Positions 54,025 to 63,435 of a stretch of DNA of 64,000 nt are shown piece after piece (the stretch's first letter is position 1; each line of letters starts with the position of its first letter). The stretch comes from JAKASV01 sp963754845 (GTDB lineage: Bacteria; Babelota; Babeliae; Babelales; Vermiphilaceae): NCBI GenBank assembly GCA_963754845.1, contig CAVWHE010000002.1:36460-100459 (forward strand), given 5' to 3'. Made by a program: the position numbers and the translations under genes. The notes beneath the pieces were generated by a model. The model saw only the letters and a program-made list of their open reading frames with translations, made no database searches and was not told where the DNA came from.

Positions 54025-54361
54025 ACGAAAATCCCCGCGCATATGCTCATGCAACGAAACGCCAACAATTTAACGAGGGGCACTTGGAATCATTCGCAAG
54101 TACTCCCTCGTTAGGAAAGCATAACCAAACCTGTGGGCGGCGCAAGATCGACACACGCGTGCACGCGATCTGGGCGTCGCAGCGGCATCAGTCAGCGAGA
54201 AACTCGCACGTGCGCGGCGCCGCAACAGACACGCTGTGCAAACAGTTGCGGACAATGAAAGGCTCGCGCTCACCCCCGGTGCACTTCTGCCCTGCAGTCG
54301 GCAATCACGCCACGATGCCAGGTGTGACACAGCAATGCCGATCAGGCCACAGCAAATACTA
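54025..54361. other. Gene-free gap between the Sel1 and four-Cache genes
   Basis: 337 bases. Small frames on both strands exist but have no ribosome site, no similarity and Arg/Ser/Ala-rich composition. No terminator or promoter was identified with confidence. Confidence 0.4.
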
Positions 54362-56164
54362 TCAAAGGTTGAATCCCGACCCTACCATGTATTTGCTACC
54401 ATTCTTGGTAACCTCTTCAATGTATACGACGGTGTTGATGCCGCTGGCTGTCACGACGAGAGTTCCCGGCCCCCTTTGAAGTGAATCGGAAAAGAGTTTA
54501 ACTACCGGCACGCCAGAATCATCATTGTGCAAAAAGAACTTAGTCCAAATCATGTTGTGATTGTTACCGAAAGCAAGGCATATGCCATCTGATGTCAAAA
54601 CAAAGATCCTGAGGTCGCCACGTATAAACCTCCCATCAGACTTGGTAAATTCAGTCAGTGCATGACCAAGGGACGGGGCGCTCTGCAGGTAGCTTGCCGC
54701 CGAACGAGCCATGAGCACCATCGTCTCAAGCTTAGTTGATGGATAGAGTCCGCTGCCAATGATGTACTTTCCGACGCCAAGGTCAACGAGCTCGACGTAG
54801 AACGATTTCAATGAATTTCGCAATTTAAAACCAACCCAACCACCGCCATCTTTTGCCTTTTCGATCATCTCGCGCACGTAGAATCTTCCGTCTTCGTCCC
54901 GCTCGTTCCAGGAACTTCGGCCGACCATGTCTTTATTGGAACCTTCGGCAATGCACATTCCCTTCAAGTCGTACATAAAGAGCGACATATCGCCATAGCG
55001 GTATTCTTCGTTGTCGATGTCATTAAACACTTCAACGGCCGCCGAAAGACCGTGTCCCTTGACATAAACATACCCTTTGCGAACTAAGTCAATGACCGTA
55101 TTTTTTTTCTCATCGGGATAGTAACCGCACGCTATGAAGTAATCAACGCCTTTTTCGTCGGTCACCTTTCTGGCATACGCTTTCTTGGGAGCACGTTTTG
55201 AAACATAATCAACCCAAACACCAGCGCCCTCTGAAGCCTTAAGTTTTTTTACAATTTCACGATTGACGTACGTTCCCGCCTGGTCCTGATAATTCCAACC
55301 ATTTGTTCCGACGAGACCCGAGCGTTCCCCATGGGCAACAACATCGCCCGAGAACGTCATAGCGTAGATGTAAAGATCGCCGCTGACAAACCTCCCGAGG
55401 GGATACGTGAGGACACCAAATACGGAAGATTTTGGTCGACCCTCGGCAATGTTTCGCTTAAAAAGTTCGGCCGACGCATCGACGATGTTGACGACTGTAT
55501 CGGCCTTGGAAAAGGGGTAATAGCCGCAGCTCAGAACGTAGTCCTTGCTGTTTTTTGTCAGTTTTTGAACCTTGGCAACCCTTATGGCACGGTTCCATTC
55601 ATAGGCAATCCATCCACCACCGGCACGTGCTTTTTCGAGCATCTGCTGGAAATAGGGTATGCCGTACGCGTCGCGTTCGTCATACATGGTGCGCCAGATG
55701 TATTCTTTGTAGAGGCCATCGGCGAGACACGTGCCCTCAATGTCACAAAGAAAAAGATGAAGCTCGCCGTACTTAAAAGCTGGGTTGTGGCAAAAAGCAT
55801 TGAGGATCGTTGATAGTGAATCTTCTTTGTTGAAAAACTCGGCACCTTTGGCAAGAAGCTTCGTTACCTGCTCTTGCTTACTGGCAACATCGAGCTCCTC
55901 GGTGGCCAATGCTTCGGGGGCAATTTGTCGTGTGCGTTTACCGGCCTTTTTGCTTTCTTTCCCAGTGTGCGTTTCTGGCCTTTCAACGATTTTTTCGGCA
56001 TCGCCGTTGAGCGACGTTGCGCCGAATGGATCAAGGACACCGTGTTTTTGTGTATCCGGAGGTCGCACCTTCCTTTGGCGACCATCGATCGTGATAGCAA
56101 CGAATACAGCACCGACGAAGAAAATGCCGAGAAAAAGTAGGTACTTCACGATCGTCCCCTTCAT
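54362..56164 (-). CDS. Membrane-anchored protein with four tandem Cache domains and no output domain
   Basis: 600 residues. One N-terminal membrane segment (YLLFLGIFFVGAVFVAITI), a Lys/Glu-rich linker to about 90, then four similar units of roughly 125 residues: each has LFLCDIEGTCLADG / YIYAMTFSGDVVAHG / LFMYDLKGMCIAEG / RIFVLTSDGICLAFG, a D-x-x-G turn, a KARAGGGWIAYEW-type block and a closing YxxSCGYYP or YMVGSGFNL. This is the single-Cache (sCache_2) pattern of extracytoplasmic small-molecule sensors. Normally one or two Cache domains feed a kinase or chemoreceptor; none is present here. The protein starts 7 bases after the BI-1 stop, so they form an operon. Role: ligand binding, inferred. 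Confidence 0.85.
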   Translation of the reverse strand: MKGTIVKYLLFLGIFFVGAVFVAITIDGRQRKVRPPDTQKHGVLDPFGATSLNGDAEKIVERPETHTGKESKKAGKRTRQIAPEALATEELDVASKQEQVTKLLAKGAEFFNKEDSLSTILNAFCHNPAFKYGELHLFLCDIEGTCLADGLYKEYIWRTMYDERDAYGIPYFQQMLEKARAGGGWIAYEWNRAIRVAKVQKLTKNSKDYVLSCGYYPFSKADTVVNIVDASAELFKRNIAEGRPKSSVFGVLTYPLGRFVSGDLYIYAMTFSGDVVAHGERSGLVGTNGWNYQDQAGTYVNREIVKKLKASEGAGVWVDYVSKRAPKKAYARKVTDEKGVDYFIACGYYPDEKKNTVIDLVRKGYVYVKGHGLSAAVEVFNDIDNEEYRYGDMSLFMYDLKGMCIAEGSNKDMVGRSSWNERDEDGRFYVREMIEKAKDGGGWVGFKLRNSLKSFYVELVDLGVGKYIIGSGLYPSTKLETMVLMARSAASYLQSAPSLGHALTEFTKSDGRFIRGDLRIFVLTSDGICLAFGNNHNMIWTKFFLHNDDSGVPVVKLFSDSLQRGPGTLVVTASGINTVVYIEEVTKNGSKYMVGSGFNL

Positions 56165-56171
56165 GGTAACG

Positions 56172-56861
56172 TTAGTCCCTTCGTCGCCCCGTGAGCTGAA
56201 GCATGTACAAAAAAAGGTTTATGAAATCAAGATACAATGTCAGCGCCCCGAGAACCGCTGCCTTCGAAAGAGGCTGCCCATCGGCTATCATGAGCCGGCC
56301 GATAGATTTTATGCGTTGTGTGTCGTAAGCCGTCAAAGCGACAAAGATTATGACCCCGAATGAGGATAGTACCAGGTCAAACATTGAGCTCTGCACAAAC
56401 ATATTGATAAAAAGCCCCATGATGAGACCCATAAGTCCCATGAGAAGAAAGGTTCCCATCCCTGACAAATCGGAATGTGTGAAATAGCCGTAGACGGCCA
56501 TGGCGGCAAAAGTGAGGGCCGAAGACAGAAAGGCCACATAGATGGACGCTATGTCAAAACGCAGAAAAACAACCGACAAAACGAGGCCCAACGAGGCCGA
56601 ATAAACAAAAAAAAGAACCGTGGCGACAACAAAATTCATGCGCGGAAGAAGAACCGTCAGAGCGACAACAAGCATAAGTTGAAGAAAAAAAATACCGAAA
56701 ACCGCCCATGGATTGGCAAAAAGCGGCTTGAAAAGCGCCGGTGTATATGCAACATAGTGAGCCGTTAGTCCAGTAATCGCAAAGGCTGCCGTCATGAGCC
56801 CATACACACGATACATGAATCCCGAAAGCTTCCCCTTCGCCGCCTGCACAGAATGCTCCAT
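56172..56861 (-). CDS. Bax inhibitor-1 (BI-1/YccA) family membrane protein
   Basis: 229 residues with seven hydrophobic helices (AFAITGLTAHYVAY, AVFGIFFLQLMLVVALTVL, LLMGLMGLIMGLFINMF). The end region FVALTAYDTQRIK with its aspartate and LYLDFINLFLYMLQL are hallmarks of BI-1 proteins, pH-sensitive calcium leak channels or modulators of membrane proteases. ATG 56861 follows CAGGAG with 6-base spacing. It is first of a two-gene unit with the four-Cache gene. In bacteria relatives modulate FtsH; whether that holds here is unknown. Confidence 0.93.
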   Translation of the reverse strand: MEHSVQAAKGKLSGFMYRVYGLMTAAFAITGLTAHYVAYTPALFKPLFANPWAVFGIFFLQLMLVVALTVLLPRMNFVVATVLFFVYSASLGLVLSVVFLRFDIASIYVAFLSSALTFAAMAVYGYFTHSDLSGMGTFLLMGLMGLIMGLFINMFVQSSMFDLVLSSFGVIIFVALTAYDTQRIKSIGRLMIADGQPLSKAAVLGALTLYLDFINLFLYMLQLTGRRRD

Positions 56862-57119
56862 ACGAAACTCCTGCTTTTTTATGACCTCGCGTGACCGTCA
56901 CTACACACCACGACAATGAAAGCCTAACGAACCTTGTGCCGCGCCTGCAACAATTTTTGTATGCAAGTATTTATTTCTTGTGTAGTATCTCCCTGTCTGA
57001 TAAAAAATATGACAGAAGTGGCCGTCATGGGTACGTACGCGCTCGAGTGTTGCGCGCGTACGCAGAGTCCCACGGTCGACGGCCACCGGTTGAAAGAACA
57101 GAGGATAGTGAGGATAGTT

Positions 57120-57440
57120 ATGGTTGTTGTAATCACGAAACAAAACGCCGAGCAAGAAATTTCACAGTCAAGCGTCCCCGTCATCCTAAAGGTTTACGCT
57201 CATTGGTGCGGCCCCTGTCAACAAATGGCACCGCTCTTTGAGGAACTTGCTAAGGAACTCGGCGACAAGTACAAGTTTGCCAAAATGAACGTCGATGATG
57301 CACGCGAACTTTCGATACAGTACGGCGTTACATCGATCCCATCGTTCATCTTTATCAAGGCCAACGAGGTCGTTGGCAAAGAGGTTGGCTATATGAACAA
57401 AGAAGACCTGGCGAGCTCTATTGCTGAGCACTTCAAGTAA
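57120..57440 (+). CDS. trx: Thioredoxin
   Basis: 106 residues. W29-C30-G31-P32-C33 is the active site (HWCGPCQQMAPLFEEL), then KMNVDDARELSIQYGV and the cis-proline in TSIPSFIFI. The cytoplasmic redox carrier reduces disulphides in ribonucleotide reductase and others. ATG 57120 after GAGGATAGTT gives the normal family length; the frame is open further upstream to 56934 but that part is not protein-like. Divergent from BI-1. Confidence 0.95.
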   Translation: MVVVITKQNAEQEISQSSVPVILKVYAHWCGPCQQMAPLFEELAKELGDKYKFAKMNVDDARELSIQYGVTSIPSFIFIKANEVVGKEVGYMNKEDLASSIAEHFK

Positions 57441-57455
57441 ACTCGCCACGGGTTT

Positions 57456-57481
57456 GTCTCTGACCTATCATCATCAGAGAC
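57456..57481. terminator. Hairpin between the convergent trx and 57507 genes
   Basis: GTCTCTGA (57456-57463) and TCAGAGAC (57474-57481) pair perfectly around a 10-base loop. No T run follows on the plus strand (CTTGGTT), so a terminator role is only likely by position between two converging genes. Confidence 0.4.
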
Positions 57482-57506
57482 CTTGGTTACAATCTCGTAC
57501 GCGCTT

Positions 57507-59597
57507 TCATCTCACTGGATAGATATTCGCCGACGAGGGGTACGGAGCCGCGGGTGTCTGGGGCCGGTTCCTTTTTGGGTCATTAAGGTGATACTCCTGC
57601 AACTCGCCCGTGACGTTTGGTTCGTAATAGATCATGTTCTTGTCTTCATAGGGAAACCGGCTGTAGGGAAATTCCCTGCCAACAGAGCGTTCACGTAGTT
57701 CCTCCAGGGACGAACTCTCAAAGGTTTTCTGCGGAACCTTAGCAAAAATGTTGGGCTCGTCGTAGCTCCTAAGCCATTTAGCCTTGTTATCACCGTGACC
57801 CTGTGCAAAAAAGAGGAAATTCGTTACTTGTTGATTAAACCTCGGCACATACCCACGTCCGTAGCTGTGCATATCACTAAAAATATCGTACATGGTATCG
57901 AGGACACTCTGTGCAGCGTCCCTGCCCCCTTCGACGTATATGACGATCTTTGCCACTCGGTGTGCTTGCTCTATGCGGTTAGGCAGACACGTAACTTTAA
58001 AACCTTGCGCGGCATCCTGGAGCTGTTTATTGTTCTTGTACTGCCACGCCAACCTCAAGACTACGTCCTCAACCTTGTCGTCAGGTGGCATGAGGTGAAT
58101 CTTGTATTGGTTGGCAGCGAACTGGGGATCATTGGTGTCGCTTGAGATGTAACCGATTTCCATCATGCGAAGCTTGCTGTACATGTGAGGTTTGAGGTTG
58201 TCTGCCATGTTCCCGCCGTAGCTGTTTACTGCACAAACAAGGAGCCTCAAGCGCACCCACTCGGCAACCATATCTTCAGCCTCGTGCCCTGTCAGTGCGC
58301 CACCTACCCCAGGTGCCACGGGCATGCCTTCCTTGTACTGCGTGATAAATTCCTCTGCCTGCTTCATGAAAATATCATCTAGTCTCCCAGGTGTGCCGGG
58401 TTCTTCAAGGAACCGCTCGAGCTCTTGCTGGTACTGCGGCGTTAATCCGCGGAACCTTGGCGGCAGGGGGCTCATGAGCCTTGCCGCAAGGCGTGGATAA
58501 GCGGCTTGGATCCTTTGTGCTCTCGCGGGCCATTGGATGGCCGGTGGTAATGCCTCCTGAATTTCTGGGATTCCTGGGATTCCTGACGTGAGGGGTTGCA
58601 GTTGGTGCAGGTTGTAATTCTGATGTGACCCCGTGATCATGGGACTATAGTAGATCATGCGCTCGTCTTCGTAAGGAAACTCGCTAAAGAGCCTTGTCCC
58701 AGGAAAGTTTCGGTCGTGTGCTGCCCATGGTCTTTTATCGCTGATGTTGCCCTGCATGACGTATAAGAAATCAGTAATTTTCTCGCTATAGGGTGGTTGA
58801 TAAGCAAGCTTAGGGCCCTTAAGATCGGCAAAGAGCCGATATATGAAATTGAGCGCGTACTCTGCCGCTTGCGTACCCTCATTGATGCATATGACTATCG
58901 TCGTCGTTTTTTCGGGATCACCAACAACGTTGACCCTAAAGCCACACACCGAAGCGCTCAGCCCTGCGTCACGTTTGTACGCAGTAGCCAGCTTTAGGAG
59001 CACAGACTCAACGGCCAACGCAGGTATTATAAGATGGATCTTGTATTGTTTGACTGCCTCCTTGATCGCGGCGGATGTACTCATGGAACTGTCAAGTATA
59101 ACGTCTTCGGCTTTGTCAAATACATAGTCTACATCCATCTTAGAAATGTCTATTTGGCGATAAGTAAGAAGTTTTTTGTCAGAAACGCCAGCATCGCTCC
59201 TGACGGCATTGACGAGCAAGCGCAGACGAACCCACGTGGCAAGCTTCTTTTCCAGATTCATACGCTTCTCGGGATCATGAGCGCCTGCAAGGAGCTCATG
59301 GCGGCCAAGATCATTCTTCAGAGTGCCGAGCTCGTCGCGGCCACCCCCCTTTACATACTCTTCAAGCACTTGCTGATATGTAGGCGTCAAATAGTTGTAT
59401 TCAGAAGGCAGAGGCAGCGTGAGTCTCATAACTAGGGAGGGATGTGCCTTGCTAATTTTTGTCCAATCTCCCGGCCAATGCGGAACTTTGAGAGTTCGTG
59501 GACGCTGAGAAGCCTTCGCGCTACCGACTACCAAGAGTACAAGAGGAACAGATACCCGAAAGAACACGCAAACTCTGGCAAAAATACCGTAACTCAT
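57507..59597 (-). CDS. Exported protein of two homologous ~330-residue domains, function unknown
   Basis: 696 residues from ATG 59597 (GGAGG 7 bases before). Signal peptide SYGIFARVCVFFRVSVPLVL. Two halves align: both have HPSLVMRLTLPLP/YPRLAARLMSPLP, LTPTYQQVLEEY/LTPQYQQELERF, WVRLRLLVNAV/WVRLRLLVCAV, QYKIHL, a GF-V strand, an EG-AA helix (INEGTQAAEYAL/VEGGRDAAQSVL) and the end FPYEDERMIYY/FPYEDKNMIYY. I do not recognise the family. The order KIHL strand, helix, GF-V strand, I-I--EG helix, then YS-K-T-FL--QG recalls the HopA1-type effector domain as I remember it, a weak guess. Its neighbours, trx and an AAA ATPase, give no clue. It is a good candidate for secreted cargo. Confidence 0.6.
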   Translation of the reverse strand: MSYGIFARVCVFFRVSVPLVLLVVGSAKASQRPRTLKVPHWPGDWTKISKAHPSLVMRLTLPLPSEYNYLTPTYQQVLEEYVKGGGRDELGTLKNDLGRHELLAGAHDPEKRMNLEKKLATWVRLRLLVNAVRSDAGVSDKKLLTYRQIDISKMDVDYVFDKAEDVILDSSMSTSAAIKEAVKQYKIHLIIPALAVESVLLKLATAYKRDAGLSASVCGFRVNVVGDPEKTTTIVICINEGTQAAEYALNFIYRLFADLKGPKLAYQPPYSEKITDFLYVMQGNISDKRPWAAHDRNFPGTRLFSEFPYEDERMIYYSPMITGSHQNYNLHQLQPLTSGIPGIPEIQEALPPAIQWPARAQRIQAAYPRLAARLMSPLPPRFRGLTPQYQQELERFLEEPGTPGRLDDIFMKQAEEFITQYKEGMPVAPGVGGALTGHEAEDMVAEWVRLRLLVCAVNSYGGNMADNLKPHMYSKLRMMEIGYISSDTNDPQFAANQYKIHLMPPDDKVEDVVLRLAWQYKNNKQLQDAAQGFKVTCLPNRIEQAHRVAKIVIYVEGGRDAAQSVLDTMYDIFSDMHSYGRGYVPRFNQQVTNFLFFAQGHGDNKAKWLRSYDEPNIFAKVPQKTFESSSLEELRERSVGREFPYSRFPYEDKNMIYYEPNVTGELQEYHLNDPKRNRPQTPAAPYPSSANIYPVR

Positions 59598-60212
59598 GGT
59601 ACAACCTCCATTTTTACAAAAACCTTGCCGACGAGCGATCATATGGTTGCGGAAGCCACGTTGGCAAACCATGGTCCAGGGCACAGTCGTACGGCAACCA
59701 ACGTTCCCATTCTCTGGAAATATCTTTTATACTAGCATATTGCTTAGAAAAGAATCAATAAATGTGTAGAATTATTTTTTTTACTACTCTCTTGCCAAGG
59801 CAAAGTGTGACTGTAATTCTCGGCATAATGGCGGTGCTGGGCGGTGCTGTCTATGACCACCCGCAGACTTTGTTAGGTATCGCCCAACGCGCGGCCTTGT
59901 TGACCGGCAAGCGCCAGAAGCGGGATTGCTGCTAAGCCCAACAGTAACCATGTTTTTTTGAAACACATGAGAAACCCTTCAGTTATTGAACTTTTATCAA
60001 AGATCTTGCACAAGCCTGGCAAAAATTTCTAGTGCGTCAATAATTTTTAAAATGAGTCTTTAAAGAAAAGCATTATCAGAAATATGATATAATCTTTCAG
60101 CTTGGCCCGATTTCCTCTGCAATAAAAATTGTATAGAATTAACCGTGGGCAAAACTTATACTTGGCTTAGAGAATTGTCCAAGTTTCAGTATGCAGGTAT
60201 GCAGGAGGGACG
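59598..60212. other. Long intergenic region upstream of the AAA ATPase gene
   Basis: 615 bases. It holds a 31-codon exported-peptide-like ORF (listed separately). An AT-rich part has a -10-like TATAAT at 60088-60093 that could serve the ATPase gene, although no good -35 is visible. The segment 59830-59935 is GC-rich compared with its flanks. Otherwise nothing recognised. Confidence 0.4.
59873..59968 (-). CDS. 31-residue signal-peptide-like small ORF
   Basis: ATG 59968 with GAAGGG about 6 bases upstream opens MCFKKTWLLLGLAAIPLLAL, then AGQQGRALGDT and a TAA. The basic start, strong hydrophobic core and AGQQ cleavage-like end make a textbook signal peptide, but the mature part would be about 10 residues. 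It could be a secreted micropeptide or the stump of a lost gene, as at 20309. Confidence 0.35.
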   Translation of the reverse strand: MCFKKTWLLLGLAAIPLLALAGQQGRALGDT

Positions 60213-61388
60213 ATGATTGAGCGTACCATGGAACATTACCTACTGACCCGAGCTCAAAAGTTGCCCGTTATTGCCATTCTTGGCCCTCGACAATCCGGAA
60301 AAACCACCCTAGCACGCAAGGCTTTCAAGGAACATACCTACGTTTCTCTTGAGGAACCCAAAAATCGACAATTTGCGTACGATGATCCGTACTCCTTCCT
60401 TCAAACGTATGCCAGTGACGCTGGAATTATTCTTGATGAAATACAGGAAGTTCCCTCTTTGCTTTCATACATACAAGTATACGTAGATGAGCACCAGAAA
60501 CCTGGATATTTTATCCTTACCGGATCGCAAAATTTTCTTGTGCATGATGCGGTTAACCAGACTCTGGCCGGTCGCATTGCAATTTTCACACTTCTGCCGC
60601 TGTCGATCAACGAACTTCGTGATGCTTCACTCCTGCCAGCGACTATTGAAGAACTGATATTCAAGGGTCAGTACCCACGTTCTTATTCCTTTGATATTGA
60701 TCCGGCAGACATGTACCCTGATTATATTCGAACGTATATTGAGCGTGATATTAGAAGTCTTAAGAACATTACCAACCTGTCAGTCTTTCAAAAATTTGTT
60801 GGTCTTTGCGCTGGTCGCATAGGACAGCTCCTCAACATGACGTCCCTTGCCAACGATGCGGGCATTAGTCTGGCAACGGCAAAATCATGGCTGTCGCTCC
60901 TTGAAGCAAGCTACATTATTTTCTTGCTCCAGCCGTACCACACCAATATTGGAAAAAGGTTGGTAAAAACGCCGAAGCTCTATTTTTACGATTCTGGTAT
61001 AGCATGCTCGTTACTTGGCATAGAATCCGCCCGGCAATTGTCCCAGCATTATGTGCGTGGTGGCCTTGTTGAAACGGTGCTGATTTCAGAACTTTATAAA
61101 CAGCGCTACAACCAAGGGCGGCCACCGCGGTTCTACTTCTGGCGTGATAAATTAGGACATGAAATTGATTGCTTGATTGTACAAGCCAACGGGAACATTC
61201 CTCTTGAAATCAAGGCTGGCAAGACAGTTTCGAGTGATTACTTTGACGGACTGAAGTACTGGTACCAGGTGTATGACCAGCCGGCAAACGGCTTTGTAGT
61301 GTACGCCGGTGACGAAAATCAGCAACGAAGATCGGGCAAACTTGTAAGCTGGCGGTCTTTGCCATCTTCTTTACCATCAATGGAGTAA
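60213..61388 (+). CDS. AAA_14/DUF4143-type ATPase
   Basis: 391 residues. Walker A is ILGPRQSGKTT near the N terminus, Walker B is GIILDEIQEVP, then YFILTGSQNF as sensor 1. A winged-helix part (LANDAGISLATAKSWLSLLEASYII) and a C-terminal DUF4143 domain with a nuclease-like fold (GGLVETVLISELYKQ, FYFWRDKLGHEIDCLI, IPLEIKAG) follow; the E-ID-E-K pattern matches restriction-enzyme-like folds. These ATPases are very common and of uncertain role, often spread horizontally. ATG 60213 follows GGAGGGACG. Its context of a long intergenic region fits a mobile accessory gene. Confidence 0.92.
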   Translation: MIERTMEHYLLTRAQKLPVIAILGPRQSGKTTLARKAFKEHTYVSLEEPKNRQFAYDDPYSFLQTYASDAGIILDEIQEVPSLLSYIQVYVDEHQKPGYFILTGSQNFLVHDAVNQTLAGRIAIFTLLPLSINELRDASLLPATIEELIFKGQYPRSYSFDIDPADMYPDYIRTYIERDIRSLKNITNLSVFQKFVGLCAGRIGQLLNMTSLANDAGISLATAKSWLSLLEASYIIFLLQPYHTNIGKRLVKTPKLYFYDSGIACSLLGIESARQLSQHYVRGGLVETVLISELYKQRYNQGRPPRFYFWRDKLGHEIDCLIVQANGNIPLEIKAGKTVSSDYFDGLKYWYQVYDQPANGFVVYAGDENQQRRSGKLVSWRSLPSSLPSME

Positions 61389-61476
61389 TCTTAATTCTTT
61401 GATCTACGGTATCCGGTTGGGGTACAACGCCGAGCCGTCGTCGCAGGTTATGATGAGGGTGCAAGCGTTCGTTCGT

Positions 61477-63198
61477 TCAGGCTGTTTGTTCCATTTCCAT
61501 CTCGACGGTTGAGACGGAAAGGACCTCGTCAACGGTTGTAATGCCATCGCGAATTTTGCGTATCCCGTCGTGGATGAGCATCGTCATGCCGTCATCGACT
61601 GCTTGCTTGCGAAGACGCGACGTTTCTGCGCGCTCCATGGTCAACCTTGCCACCGCGTTTGACATGCGCATGAGCTCGAAAATAGCAATACGGCCGCGAT
61701 AACCCGTCTTGTTACACTGCTCGCAACCGCGCGCTTCATAGAAAGTTATGGTGGCTGCCTCTTGAGGTGACAATCCCAGGCTTCTGACAAGTTCTTTTGC
61801 AGGCGTGTACGTTCCCTTGCAGTTCTCGCAAAGACGACGCACAAGGCGCTGGGCGACGATGAGAATGACCGATGAAGCTATTAAAAACGGTTCAACGCCC
61901 ATGTCGAGCAGGCGCGTGATGCTCGCGGGCGCACTGTTGGTGTGGAGCGTACTCAGCACGAGGTGGCCCGTGAGCGCGGCCTGAACGGCTATCTGGGCTG
62001 TTTCGGCATCGCGCGTTTCACCGATCATGATAATATCGGGGTCCTGGCGCAAAAACGAACGCAATGCGGCGGCGAAGGTAAGGCCAATTTTATCTTTCAC
62101 CTGTACCTGACCGATGCCCGCCATTTGATACTCGACGGGGTCCTCAACGGTAAGAATATTGACGTCAGGCGTGTTAAGTTGCCCGAGAATTGCATAGAGT
62201 GTTGTTGTTTTACCCGATCCTGTTGGTCCTGTAACATAGATGATACCGTTGGGTTTTGTGATGCTGTCAGAAGCGAGCTGAAAATCCCGATCGCTGAGCC
62301 CAAAATCTTTTATTTTGCCGAAGGTTCGCGATTTGTCGAGCAACCTCATGACAATACGTTCACCAAATGAAACAGGCAGAACAGAAACACGAATATCGAT
62401 TGGCTTGCCCGTAACCTTGATATCTATACGACCATCCTGAGGCATGCGTTTTTCAGCTATGTTGAGATTGGCCATAATTTTCAAGCGAGAGGCCAGGGCG
62501 CCCTGAATGCGTTTGGGCGGGGTCATTACGGGATATAAAACGCCGTCGATACGATAGCGCACAACGACCTCTTTTTCGAAGGGCTCGATGTGAATATCGG
62601 AAGCTCCACGCTTGACCGCCTGAAAAAGAATGTGGTTAACAAGCTTGATGATCGGAGCTTCGCTTGCCATGGCGAGGATATCTTTTTCTTCTATGTCGCC
62701 AAACTCAACCGATTCGGCCGTCGCCTCTTCTTCGCCCTCGAGCTCGGCGATCATTTCCTTGGTTCCCTCAATAGGGTAGTACCGGTTGATCGCATCGAGA
62801 ATAACTTTAGGAGTTGCTACGGCGGTGCGCGTTCCGCCGCCAAGGAGCATGTCAAGCTCGTCAGTCGGCTGAAACTGAAGGGGGTTTGCCGTCACAAGCG
62901 TCACTTGTCCATCAAGCATGACGGGAAGAATGACATTCTCACGAAGAAAGTTGAGAGGAACACGAGCAAGAAGCCCGAGATCGGCTTCTTTTTCGCTGAT
63001 GCTTGAAACAAGGGAAACGCCGACAAAACTAGCAAAACTCTTGGCCAAATTTTCGGGCGTTATACGCTGTCTTTCGACAAGACACCGCTCAAGAGGAATC
63101 CCTGCTGCAATTGCGGGGTCCTGGCACTCCTTGATATCCTGCTCGGCAACAAAACCGTTACTTACAAGAAATACTCCGAAATCCTTTTTTGCCGCCAT
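61477..63198 (-). CDS. gspE: GspE/PilB-type secretion or pilus motor ATPase
   Basis: 573 residues. N-terminal MshEN-like domain (FGVFLVSNGFVAEQDIKEC, NLAKSFASFVGVSLV), then the bipartite ATPase: N2 domain (SDIHIEPFEKEVVVRYRIDGVL), Walker A GPTGSGKTTT near residue 325, the Asp box ILTVEDPVEYQMAGIGQVQV, Walker B DIIMIGETRDAETA, His box TGHLVLSTLHTNSA. The four-cysteine zinc site CENC...CEQC that marks GspE and PilB is present. It drives pseudopilus growth. It is probably the motor for the operon at 34-43.6 kb and the minor pilins at 22-23 kb. ATG 63198 follows AGAGGGGCCGGC. No GspF-like gene adjoins it. Confidence 0.96.
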   Translation of the reverse strand: MAAKKDFGVFLVSNGFVAEQDIKECQDPAIAAGIPLERCLVERQRITPENLAKSFASFVGVSLVSSISEKEADLGLLARVPLNFLRENVILPVMLDGQVTLVTANPLQFQPTDELDMLLGGGTRTAVATPKVILDAINRYYPIEGTKEMIAELEGEEEATAESVEFGDIEEKDILAMASEAPIIKLVNHILFQAVKRGASDIHIEPFEKEVVVRYRIDGVLYPVMTPPKRIQGALASRLKIMANLNIAEKRMPQDGRIDIKVTGKPIDIRVSVLPVSFGERIVMRLLDKSRTFGKIKDFGLSDRDFQLASDSITKPNGIIYVTGPTGSGKTTTLYAILGQLNTPDVNILTVEDPVEYQMAGIGQVQVKDKIGLTFAAALRSFLRQDPDIIMIGETRDAETAQIAVQAALTGHLVLSTLHTNSAPASITRLLDMGVEPFLIASSVILIVAQRLVRRLCENCKGTYTPAKELVRSLGLSPQEAATITFYEARGCEQCNKTGYRGRIAIFELMRMSNAVARLTMERAETSRLRKQAVDDGMTMLIHDGIRKIRDGITTVDEVLSVSTVEMEMEQTA

Positions 63199-63435
63199 GC
63201 CGGCCCCTCTCTACTTGTAATCACAATTCACAAGACTGGTGGTGGCACAAGCTCCCCGAGGTCCACCGCACGGATTCTCAGTATATAACGGGATCGCGAA
63301 TGAGCAAGGCCGCCGCCTTCAAAACAGTGGCCGTGTCGTCAGCAGAAAAAACCCAAAATTCACACTCCTTTATGGTTGCAGGCAATGTTTTTCAGGGGAC
63401 CAAAGCCGAGAGTCGCAACCTCAAGGTTGACGATA

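Noticed and set aside
54070..54330. Small minus-strand frame in the gap between the Sel1 and Cache genes
   Set aside because: No ribosome site, Arg/Ser/Ala-rich composition and no similarity.
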